A DNA stretch of 56,631 nucleotides, taken from Roseicyclus sp041163945. GTDB lineage: Bacteria; Pseudomonadota; Alphaproteobacteria; Rhodobacterales; Rhodobacteraceae. Position numbers and translations under genes: made by a program. Location of the stretch: contig JBEAQJ010000185.1 of NCBI GenBank assembly GCA_041163945.1, positions 1 through 56,631 on the forward strand, in the 5' to 3' direction. How positions within the stretch are numbered: the stretch's first letter is position 1; each line of letters starts with the position of its first letter. This document shows positions 42,154 through 49,523 of the stretch, piece after piece. The notes beneath the pieces were generated by a model. That model was not told the DNA's origin. It made no database searches and was given only the letters and a program-made list of their open reading frames with translations.

Positions 42154-42725
42154 CCCTGCGTTTCGCAACAAGCCCATGGCCACTGGCGGGCCTGATCCTC
42201 GCGCAATGTGCCTGCGCGGGGTTCTTCTTGTGGGATGTGGTTCTGGATGGGGGTCAATTGCCCCGGCTCTGGCCGCTCGATTTTCATGTCGCGGTCGAGG
42301 CCGGGGCGGTTCTTGGCCTGATCGCCGGCATCGTGTTCGAGGCGCGGGTGCTGGTGCGTCTGTTGGCGCGCAAGGCCCATCTGGAACACCAGGTCTCGAT
42401 CGCGCAGCGCGCCTTTCACCAGGTGATCGAGGCCCATTTCGACGACTGGCGGCTGACCGCGTCAGAGGTCGATATCGCGTGGTTCACGGTCAAGGGCCTG
42501 TCGATTGCCGAAATCGCGGCCTTGCGCGGCACCGCCGAGGGCACGGTCAAAAGCCATCTGAACGCGATCTACCGCAAGGCCGGCGTCACGAACCGTGGCG
42601 GTCTGTTGGCGCTGCTGATCGATGATCTGATGGATCGCCCGGCGGTGGGGCTGGCAGCGCCCGCCATGGCAACGGCGATGCCCGATGACACGGCGCGACC
42701 GTCCAACACATCCGCGCCGGGATAA
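42150..42725 (+). CDS. Membrane-anchored LuxR-type HTH regulator
   Basis: 191 residues. Two N-terminal transmembrane helices (about 12-30 and 47-63), a short helical linker (70-100), and a LuxR/GerE helix-turn-helix (about 101-160: LTASEVDIAWFTVKGLSIAEIAALRGTAEGTVKSHLNAIYRKAG). The C-terminus is a low-complexity tail. There is no receiver or ligand domain, so the signal must come through the membrane helices, possibly from the cytochrome with which its start overlaps. Target genes unknown. Confidence 0.88.
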   Translation: MTLRFATSPWPLAGLILAQCACAGFFLWDVVLDGGQLPRLWPLDFHVAVEAGAVLGLIAGIVFEARVLVRLLARKAHLEHQVSIAQRAFHQVIEAHFDDWRLTASEVDIAWFTVKGLSIAEIAALRGTAEGTVKSHLNAIYRKAGVTNRGGLLALLIDDLMDRPAVGLAAPAMATAMPDDTARPSNTSAPG

Positions 42726-42784
42726 TTCCCTTTTGTCGGGCCGCGCGCCATGGCAGGTTTGATGCGTTTGGGACGAGGGCCGCG

Positions 42785-42928
42785 ATGACGAACAGTCTTG
42801 CGCTGTTTCTGGCGATTTGTATCGCGGGGTTTGTGACGCTGGACGCGATGCTGTGGCATTGGGGGGTATCGCTGATCTTGGCGCGCCGTTTCGCCGAACT
42901 TCTCGGTTGGCTGGCCTTTTGGCGCTAG
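42785..42928 (+). CDS. 47-residue membrane protein
   Basis: A short open frame, ATG to TAG, preceded by GGACGAGGG. It encodes TNSLALFLAICIAGFVTLD followed by a second amphipathic, Trp-rich stretch ending GWLAFWR. One or two membrane passes. It sits 59 bases after the HTH gene and 122 before gap2, in the same direction. It looks like a real small gene from its ribosome site and strongly hydrophobic composition; the function is unknown. Confidence 0.65.
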   Translation: MTNSLALFLAICIAGFVTLDAMLWHWGVSLILARRFAELLGWLAFWR

Positions 42929-42966
42929 GCTCTTTCCTTTGATCTGCGCAGCGGGTATCACATGCT

Positions 42967-42984
42967 TATGTTAGCGGTAACATA
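42967..42984 (+). promoter_or_regulatory. 18-bp palindromic operator upstream of gap2
   Basis: TATGTTAGCGGTAACATA, symmetric about 42975.5 with one mismatched pair (42974/42977). The central CG and TGTTA arms are the form bound by LacI-family regulators. It lies 66 bases before the gap2 start and shares TTAGC|G with the gap1 cluster. The regulator is inferred. Confidence 0.65.
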
Positions 42985-43050
42985 GGCGGCGCGCGGCAGC
43001 CGCAAAGACCATGCCGCCAGACATGTCCTTGGCAGCGGGTGGGGGATGAC

Positions 43051-44055
43051 ATGGGTGTGAAAGTGGCCATCAACGGCTTTGGTCGGATCGGGCGCAATGT
43101 GTTGCGCGCCATCGTCGAGACGCGCCGCACCGACATCGAGGTGGTGGCGATCAACGATCTGGGTCCGGTCGAAACCAATGCCCATCTGCTGCGTTTCGAC
43201 AGCGTGCATGGCCGCTTTCCGGCAACGGTGAGCACCAGCGCCCAGTCGATCGACGTCGGCCGCGGCCCGATCCGGGTGACGGCGATCCGCAACCCGGCGG
43301 AACTGCCTTGGGGCGATGTCGATATCGTCCTGGAATGCACGGGCCTGTTCACCGACCGCGACAAGGCCGCGATCCACCTGGAAAACGGGGCGAAACGGGT
43401 TCTGGTCTCGGCGCCGTCCAAGGGCGCGGACAAGACCATCGTCTACGGGGTAAACCACGCGACGCTGACAGGTGACGACCGGATCGTGTCGAATGCGTCT
43501 TGTACCACCAATTGCCTGGCGCCCGTGGCCCATGTGCTGCACAAGACCATCGGGATCCGGCGCGGGTTCATGACGACGATCCACAGTTACACCGGCGATC
43601 AACCCACGCTCGACACCATGCATGCCGATCTCTACCGCGCCCGCGCCGCGGCGCTCAGCATGATCCCCACCTCGACCGGGGCGGCCAAGGCGGTGGGTCT
43701 GGTTCTGCCGGACCTGGACGGACGGCTTGACGGGGTGGCGATCCGCGTGCCCACACCCAATGTGTCCGTGGTCGATCTGACCTTTGAGGCGGCCCGTCCG
43801 ACCAGCGTCGATGAAATCAACACGGCGCTCCGTGACGCGGCCGACCATGGCCCGCTGAAGGGGATCCTGGGCGTGACCGACGACAAGCTGGTCAGCATGG
43901 ATTTCAACCATGACCCCCATTCATCGATCTTTGCCACCGACCAGACCAAGGTGATGGATGGCAATTTTTGCCGCGTCTTGAGCTGGTATGACAATGAATG
44001 GGGCTTTTCAAACCGCATGATCGACACCGCCGTCGCGATGGGCAAGCACCTGTAA
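43051..44055 (+). CDS. gap: Glyceraldehyde-3-phosphate dehydrogenase, NAD-type
   Basis: 334 residues, the glycolytic-type paralogue. C151 (SCTTNC) and H178 are in place. The NAD-selecting Asp36 is present (INDLGPVETN), and residues 189-190 are Thr-Met, unlike the Ala36/Arg-Arg of the other copy 3 kb upstream. The ATG at 43051 follows a purine-rich GGGTGGGGGAT; an in-frame ATG four codons upstream is less consistent with the family N-terminus. Followed by pgk after 188 bases. Confidence 0.96.
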   Translation: MGVKVAINGFGRIGRNVLRAIVETRRTDIEVVAINDLGPVETNAHLLRFDSVHGRFPATVSTSAQSIDVGRGPIRVTAIRNPAELPWGDVDIVLECTGLFTDRDKAAIHLENGAKRVLVSAPSKGADKTIVYGVNHATLTGDDRIVSNASCTTNCLAPVAHVLHKTIGIRRGFMTTIHSYTGDQPTLDTMHADLYRARAAALSMIPTSTGAAKAVGLVLPDLDGRLDGVAIRVPTPNVSVVDLTFEAARPTSVDEINTALRDAADHGPLKGILGVTDDKLVSMDFNHDPHSSIFATDQTKVMDGNFCRVLSWYDNEWGFSNRMIDTAVAMGKHL

Positions 44056-44243
44056 CGGGCGGCCGCATCGGGATTTGCAGGGTTTCGAAAAGATCAAGCC
44101 GTGCCGCCGTCGTTGGGATCGGGTGCGGCACGCCGGCTGATGTTCATCTTTGCGCAAATACGCCCGCCAAAGGCATCGAAGTCACTGGCGCAGACCGCGC
44201 CACATGCTAAGACCGCGCCGCTGGTGATACGACGGAGGCCGTG

Positions 44244-45428
44244 ATGCGCTGGAACACCCTCGATGACATGGACCTGCGGGAAAAGGTCGTGCTCACGCGC
44301 GTCGACATCAACGTGCCGGTGCAGGATGGTCAGGTCAGCGACGACACGCGCATCGCGCGGATCGTGCCCACCATCCGCGATATTCTGGCCAAGGGCGGCA
44401 AGCCTGTGCTTTTGGCCCATTTCGGTCGCCCCAAGGGCAAGATCGTGCCCGAGATGTCACTGGCCGTCACGCGCCCGGCATTGGAAGCGGCGCTGGGGCA
44501 GCGGGTTCAATTCGCCGCCGACAACTGGGCCGCGGCCGTGGCCGGGATGGTGGCGGGGGATGTCTTGTTGTTGGAAAACATCCGCTTTCATCCCGGCGAA
44601 GAAAAGAACGACCCCGATTTTGCACGGGATTTGGCGCGTCTGGGCGATGTGTATTGCAATGATGCGTTTTCGGCCGCCCATCGCGCGCATGCATCGACGG
44701 AAGCCTTGGCACGGCTGTTGCCATCGTGTGCCGGGCGGCTGATGGCCGCCGAATTGCAGGCGCTTGAGGCGGCACTGGGCCGCCCGGCCCGGCCCGTTGT
44801 GGCGGTGGTGGGCGGGGCCAAGATTTCGACCAAGCTCGACCTGCTGGCGAACCTGACACAAAAGGTGGACGCGCTGGTGATCGGGGGGGGGATGGCCAAC
44901 ACCTTCTTGGCGGCGCAAGGCCATGATGTGGGCCGATCGCTGTGCGAACATGATCTGGCAGACACCGCGCGGCGCATCTTGCAGGCTGCGGCGGCATCGG
45001 GCTGCGACATCGTCTTGCCCTCGGATGTGGTGGTGGCCGAAGCCTTTGCCGCCCATGCGCCGCATCAGATCTGCGGGATCGATGCGGTGCCGGCCGGCGG
45101 GATGATCCTGGATGCCGGCCCCAAGACCATCACGCGCATCGTGCATCTGTTCGAAGGCGCGAAGACCTTGATCTGGAACGGCCCGCTGGGCGCCTTTGAG
45201 ATCGCGCCCTTCGATACCGGCACCACGGCCGCGGCACGCGCGGCCGCGCGGCTGACCGACGAAGGCTGGCTGGTGTCGGTCGCGGGCGGTGGCGATACGG
45301 TGGCCGCGCTGAACCATGCGGGGGTGGCCGGGGCGTTCAGCTATGTCTCCACTGCGGGGGGGGCGTTTCTGGAATGGATGGAGGGCAAATCCCTGCCCGG
45401 TGTCGTGGCGTTGCAGACCAACCGCTGA
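44244..45428 (+). CDS. pgk: Phosphoglycerate kinase
   Basis: Transfers phosphate between 1,3-bisphosphoglycerate and ADP. 394 residues. Seen: VVLTRVDINVPVQDG, VLLAHFGRPKGK, LLLENIRFHPGEEKND, VVGGAKISTKLDLL, IGGGMANTFLAA, IWNGPLGAFE and SVAGGGDTVAALNHAG (phosphate-binding loop). The ATG at 44244 has CGGAGG at 44232-44237; a GTG codon directly before it is not needed. It lies between gap2 and fda, forming a glycolytic run. Confidence 0.97.
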   Translation: MRWNTLDDMDLREKVVLTRVDINVPVQDGQVSDDTRIARIVPTIRDILAKGGKPVLLAHFGRPKGKIVPEMSLAVTRPALEAALGQRVQFAADNWAAAVAGMVAGDVLLLENIRFHPGEEKNDPDFARDLARLGDVYCNDAFSAAHRAHASTEALARLLPSCAGRLMAAELQALEAALGRPARPVVAVVGGAKISTKLDLLANLTQKVDALVIGGGMANTFLAAQGHDVGRSLCEHDLADTARRILQAAAASGCDIVLPSDVVVAEAFAAHAPHQICGIDAVPAGGMILDAGPKTITRIVHLFEGAKTLIWNGPLGAFEIAPFDTGTTAAARAAARLTDEGWLVSVAGGGDTVAALNHAGVAGAFSYVSTAGGAFLEWMEGKSLPGVVALQTNR

Positions 45429-45512
45429 TCGACTGTTTGCGCCACCATGATGGACAGCCGCCCGGCCCTTTGGCATGGAGGTCCAGACCCAACCACCACA
45501 AGGATTGCGCCG

Positions 45513-46403
45513 ATGTCCCGTGATGCCATGACCCGCCAGATGCAGACCGCGCCGGGCTTTATCGCCGCGCTCGATCAATCGGGCGGGTCCACGCCCAAGG
45601 CGCTGCGGCTTTATGGCATCGGCGATGACGCGTACGCGTCGGAAAGCGAAATGTTCGACCTGATCCACGCCATGCGCGCGCGCATCGCCACCGCCCCCGC
45701 CTTTGCCGGCGACAAGGTGATCGGCGCGATCTTGTTCGAAATGACCATGGATCGGCCAATCGCGGGCAAGCCTGCGGCGCGCTATCTGTGGGAAGACAAG
45801 GGGGTGGTGCCCTTTCTCAAGATCGACAAGGGCCTGGAGACCGCGGCCAACAGCGTGCAGATGATGAAGGACATCGCCGGGCTCGACGCGCTGCTGGATC
45901 GGGCCGTGGCGCATGGCATTTTCGGGACCAAGGAACGCTCGGTGATCCTGGGCGCGCATGCCGGCGGCATTGCCGATATCGTGGCCCAGCAGATCGATCT
46001 GGGGCTGCGCGTGCTGGCCAAGGGGCTGGTTCCCATCCTCGAACCCGAGGTCGACATCAATGCCCCCGACAAGCCCGAGGCCGAGGCGATGCTGTTGGCC
46101 CAGCTGATGGCGGGGCTGGATGCCATCCCCGAGGGTCAGACGGTGATGGTGAAGCTGACCATTCCCAGCAAGCCCGGGTTTTACGCGCCGCTGATCGCGC
46201 ATCCGCGGGTGCTGCGGGTGGTCGCCTTGTCGGGCGGCTACAGCCGACAGGACGCCTGCGCGCGGCTTGCGGCCAACCCCGGCATGATCGCAAGCTTTTC
46301 GCGCGCCCTGACCGAAGGCCTGTCGGTGACGCAAAGCGACGCGGAATTCAACGCCGCCCTCGCCGAAGCGATCGACGCGATTCACGCCGCGTCGGTTTCC
46401 TGA
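45513..46403 (+). CDS. fda: Class I fructose-bisphosphate aldolase
   Basis: 296 residues, the short bacterial class I type (Schiff base, metal-independent). Seen: GFIAALDQSGGSTPKAL, FLKIDKGLE, VPILEPEVDI and VMVKLTIPSKPG, where K214 is the likely Schiff-base lysine. The preferred ATG is at 45513, with ACAAGGA upstream. Third in gap2-pgk-fda, 84 bases after pgk. Confidence 0.95.
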   Translation: MSRDAMTRQMQTAPGFIAALDQSGGSTPKALRLYGIGDDAYASESEMFDLIHAMRARIATAPAFAGDKVIGAILFEMTMDRPIAGKPAARYLWEDKGVVPFLKIDKGLETAANSVQMMKDIAGLDALLDRAVAHGIFGTKERSVILGAHAGGIADIVAQQIDLGLRVLAKGLVPILEPEVDINAPDKPEAEAMLLAQLMAGLDAIPEGQTVMVKLTIPSKPGFYAPLIAHPRVLRVVALSGGYSRQDACARLAANPGMIASFSRALTEGLSVTQSDAEFNAALAEAIDAIHAASVS

Positions 46404-46538
46404 ACGCCTGTCTCTAATACCAAGGAAAAAGTGAAAATTTTCCCTTCAAAGGGGATTCCCTTTCGCGAATCATTGTGCGATTCTGCCTGCATCGGCGCGT
46501 CAGATGCGCCGCGGGTCAGTCGGCAAAGGCAATTTCGC

Positions 46539-46832
46539 ATGGGGCGCAGCAGAACACTTGGCGGTTTGATCCTGCCCGTGGCCTTGCTGTTCATCGGGGC
46601 GCATTTCACCTTTACCGCCGTGCAGGGCCAATATGGCTTGTTCCAGCGCATCCAGATCGAAGCCGAAGCCGGGCGGCTGGAAAGCCAGCTGGCCAGCATT
46701 GCCGAAGATGTGACGCGGATGGAACGCCTGACGCGCCGGCTGTCGGATGAATTTCTGGACATCGACCTGTTGGATCAGCAGCTGCGCGATGTTCTGGGCT
46801 ATGTGCGGGCCGACGAAATCGTCCTGCCCTGA
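46539..46832 (+). CDS. FtsB/DivIC-like septum formation initiator
   Basis: 97 residues: one N-terminal transmembrane helix (about 8-26), then a periplasmic coiled coil (about 35-70) and a short C-terminal segment with LDQQLRDVLGYVRADEIVL, the FtsB pattern. Works with FtsL and FtsQ in the divisome. The ATG at 46539 has AAAGGC upstream. The 135-base gap before it is A/T-richer than its surroundings and contains the palindromes GAAAATTTTC (46433-46442) and AAAGGG-GATT-CCCTTT (46448-46463). Its place between fda and pdhA is usual for the group. Confidence 0.88.
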   Translation: MGRSRTLGGLILPVALLFIGAHFTFTAVQGQYGLFQRIQIEAEAGRLESQLASIAEDVTRMERLTRRLSDEFLDIDLLDQQLRDVLGYVRADEIVLP

Positions 46833-46991
46833 TCGCCGCCGCGGGCCGGCCAAGCGTCCCTTTTCCTGACATGGGCCGGCGCGCGCCCTGAACGGCGACC
46901 ATATTGGGCCGATGTGCCAGCCTTGCATTTCGTGCAACCCCCTGCGTCAGGATTGCCGGGTGCAATCGCTGGTTGCCTGTGCTAGGGAAAT

Positions 46992-47005
46992 GTTTAACGT
47001 TAAAC
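46992..47005 (+). promoter_or_regulatory. 14-bp perfect palindrome upstream of pdhA
   Basis: GTTTAACGTTAAAC is perfectly symmetric about 46998.5, ending 15 bases before the GGAGG ribosome site and 29 before the pdhA ATG. Half-site GTTTAAC equals one arm of the lpd palindrome (4822-4843), and the TTAAC|G core is one purine change from the gap sites. This position would let a bound protein block or adjust transcription of the pdhABC operon. Confidence 0.65.
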
Positions 47006-47034
47006 TATCTCTGCGATCGGGGAGGATAACCCGC

Positions 47035-48039
47035 ATGCCACCACGCAAGACCCCGGCCAAGGCCGCAGCGGCGACGCCGAATGTGTCGGCCGATGCGCTC
47101 AAGCGGTACTACCGCGAAATGCTGTTGATCCGCCGCTTCGAAGAAAAAGCCGGCCAGCTTTACGGCATGGGCCTGATCGGCGGGTTCTGCCATCTCTACA
47201 TCGGGCAGGAAGCCGTGGTGGTGGGCCTTGAAGCGGCCGCATCCGAAGGCGACAAGCGCGTCACCTCCTACCGCGATCACGGGCACATGCTGGCCTGCGG
47301 CATGGACCCCAAGGGCGTGATGGCCGAACTGACCGGCCGCATCGGGGGCTATTCCAAGGGCAAGGGCGGCTCGATGCACATGTTTTCCAAGGAAAAGCAT
47401 TTCTACGGCGGTCATGGAATCGTGGGCGCACAGGTGCCGATCGGGGCCGGGCTTGCCTTTGCCGACAAGTATCTGGGCAATGACCGCGTGACATTCACCT
47501 ATTTCGGTGACGGTGCCGCCAACCAGGGCCAGGTCTATGAAACCTACAACATGGCGCAGCTTTGGGATTTGCCGGTCATCTTCGTGATCGAAAACAACCA
47601 GTACGCCATGGGCACCGCGGTCAAGCGCGCCACGAAGTCGCCCGCGCTGTGGAAACGCGGCGAAGCCTATGGCATCGCCGGTGAAGAGGTGAACGGCATG
47701 GATGTGCTGGCCGTCAAGGACGCCGGCGAACGGGCCGTGGCGCACTGCCGCGCCGGCAAGGGCCCCTATATCCTAGAGGTGATGACCTATCGCTACCGCG
47801 GCCATTCCATGTCGGATCCGGCGAAATACCGCACCCGCGAAGAGGTGCAGGAAATGCGCGAAAAGCGCGATGCCATCGAACATGTGCGCCAGATGTTGCT
47901 GACGGGCGGCCATGCCTCCGAGGAGGATCTGAAAAAGATCGACAAGGAGATCAAGGACATCGTCAACGACGCCGCCGAATTTTCCAAGGAAAGCCCCGAG
48001 CCGCCGCTGGCCGAGCTTTGGACCGACATCTACGCCTGA
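47035..48039 (+). CDS. pdhA: Pyruvate dehydrogenase E1 component, alpha subunit
   Basis: 334 residues. With E1-beta it decarboxylates pyruvate on thiamine diphosphate and acetylates E2 lipoate. The TPP motif GDG(158-160)AANQGQ...ENNQY (NN at 187-188) is intact; also YRDHGHMLACG, GKGGSMHMF and the activation-loop region YRYRGHSMSDPAKYRT. GGGGAGG lies before the ATG. First gene of pdhA-pdhB-pdhC, 15 bases before pdhB. Confidence 0.98.
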   Translation: MPPRKTPAKAAAATPNVSADALKRYYREMLLIRRFEEKAGQLYGMGLIGGFCHLYIGQEAVVVGLEAAASEGDKRVTSYRDHGHMLACGMDPKGVMAELTGRIGGYSKGKGGSMHMFSKEKHFYGGHGIVGAQVPIGAGLAFADKYLGNDRVTFTYFGDGAANQGQVYETYNMAQLWDLPVIFVIENNQYAMGTAVKRATKSPALWKRGEAYGIAGEEVNGMDVLAVKDAGERAVAHCRAGKGPYILEVMTYRYRGHSMSDPAKYRTREEVQEMREKRDAIEHVRQMLLTGGHASEEDLKKIDKEIKDIVNDAAEFSKESPEPPLAELWTDIYA

Positions 48040-48054
48040 GAGGACGACCACATC

Positions 48055-49422
48055 ATGGCAACCGAAATTCTGATGCCCGCCCTCTCGCCCACGATGGAAG
48101 AAGGCACGCTGGCCAAATGGCTGGTCAAGGAAGGCGACAGCGTAAAATCCGGTGACATCATCGCCGAAATCGAAACCGACAAGGCGACGATGGAATTCGA
48201 AGCCGTCGACGACGGGGTGATCGGCAAGATCCTGATCCCCGCAGGCACCGAGGGCGTCAAGGTCAACACCGCCATCGCCCTGTTGGGCGAGCTGGGCGAA
48301 GCCATGCCGACCGCCGCAGCGGCCCCGGCGGCCGCCCCGGCCCCTGCCCCGGCCCCGACCGCGGCACCCGCGGCCGCTGCGGCCATGGCCCCCGCGGCGG
48401 TGGCCGTCGACCGCAGCCCCGACTGGCCGGAAGGCACCAAGATGAAGACCCAGACGGTGCGCGAGGCGCTGCGCGATGCGATGGCCGAAGAAATGCGCGC
48501 CGATCCGACCGTTTTCGTGATGGGCGAAGAGGTCGCGGAATACCAAGGCGCCTATAAGGTGACGCAAGGCTTGCTGGATGAATTCGGGCCCAAGCGCGTG
48601 ATCGATACGCCGATCACCGAACATGGGTTTGCCGGTATCGGGGTCGGCGCGGCCTTTGGCGGCCTGAAGCCCATCGTGGAATTCATGACCTTCAACTTTT
48701 CCATGCAGGCCATCGACCACGTGATCAACTCGGCCGCCAAGACGCTCTACATGTCGGGCGGACAGATGGGCGCGCCGATGGTGTTTCGCGGCCCCAACGG
48801 CGCCGCCGCCCGCGTGGCCGCCCAGCACAGCCAGGATTTCGCGGCATGGTATGCCCATATCCCCGGGCTGAAAGTGGTGCAGCCCTATTCCGCCGCTGAC
48901 GCCAAGGGGCTGTTGAAAACCGCGATCCGCGATCCGAACCCGGTGATCTTTCTGGAAAACGAGATCTTGTATGGCCGCTCCTTCGAGGTGCCCGAGATTG
49001 CGGATTTCACCATTCCCTTCGGCAAGGCCCGCATCTGGCGCGAGGGCAGCGATGTTACCCTGATCAGCTGGGGCATCGGCATGACCTACACGCTGGAAGC
49101 CGCCGACAAGCTGGCCGCCGAAGGTATCAGCGCCGAGGTGATCGACCTGCGCACGCTGCGCCCGCTCGATTACGACACGGTGCTGGCATCGGTGATGAAA
49201 ACCAACCGCTGCGTCACCATCGAGGAAGGCTTTCCCGTGGCGTCGGTGGGCAATCACCTGGCCGCCTGGATCATGCAAAACGCCTTTGATTACCTGGATG
49301 CGCCGGTGATCAACTGCACGGGCAAGGATGTGCCGATGCCCTATGCGGCCAATCTGGAAAAGCTGGCGCTGGTCACCACTGCCGAGGTGGTCGAGGCCGC
49401 CCGCCGCGTCACCTATCGCTAA
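48055..49422 (+). CDS. pdhB: Pyruvate dehydrogenase E1 component, beta subunit with N-terminal lipoyl domain
   Basis: 455 residues: an N-terminal lipoyl domain (1-77, lipoyl Lys43 in ETDKATMEFE), an Ala/Pro hinge (about 80-120), and the E1-beta transketolase-like domain (REALRDAMAEEMRADPTVFVMGEEVAEYQGAYKVTQG onward). The lipoyl-bearing E1-beta is a hallmark of alphaproteobacteria. The lipoyl segment is almost the same as that of pdhC downstream, at both protein and DNA level. 15 bases after pdhA. Confidence 0.98.
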   Translation: MATEILMPALSPTMEEGTLAKWLVKEGDSVKSGDIIAEIETDKATMEFEAVDDGVIGKILIPAGTEGVKVNTAIALLGELGEAMPTAAAAPAAAPAPAPAPTAAPAAAAAMAPAAVAVDRSPDWPEGTKMKTQTVREALRDAMAEEMRADPTVFVMGEEVAEYQGAYKVTQGLLDEFGPKRVIDTPITEHGFAGIGVGAAFGGLKPIVEFMTFNFSMQAIDHVINSAAKTLYMSGGQMGAPMVFRGPNGAAARVAAQHSQDFAAWYAHIPGLKVVQPYSAADAKGLLKTAIRDPNPVIFLENEILYGRSFEVPEIADFTIPFGKARIWREGSDVTLISWGIGMTYTLEAADKLAAEGISAEVIDLRTLRPLDYDTVLASVMKTNRCVTIEEGFPVASVGNHLAAWIMQNAFDYLDAPVINCTGKDVPMPYAANLEKLALVTTAEVVEAARRVTYR

Positions 49423-49523
49423 GCCCCCGGCAGGGGCGCACGCCGCGCCCTTTGCCCGTTGCCCCACACCTCGGGCCGCCCACCGCAAGCGGCCCAACCG
49501 CCAAGACGGACGGAGACACGACG

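Noticed and set aside
44101..44131. GTGCCGC/GCGGCAC hairpin between gap2 and pgk as a terminator
   Set aside because: 7-base stem with a 17-base loop and no T-run; probably chance in GC-rich sequence.
46833..47034. Paired GGCCGGC sequences after ftsB as a terminator
   Set aside because: GGCCGGC is self-complementary and common in this genome; no T-run follows.
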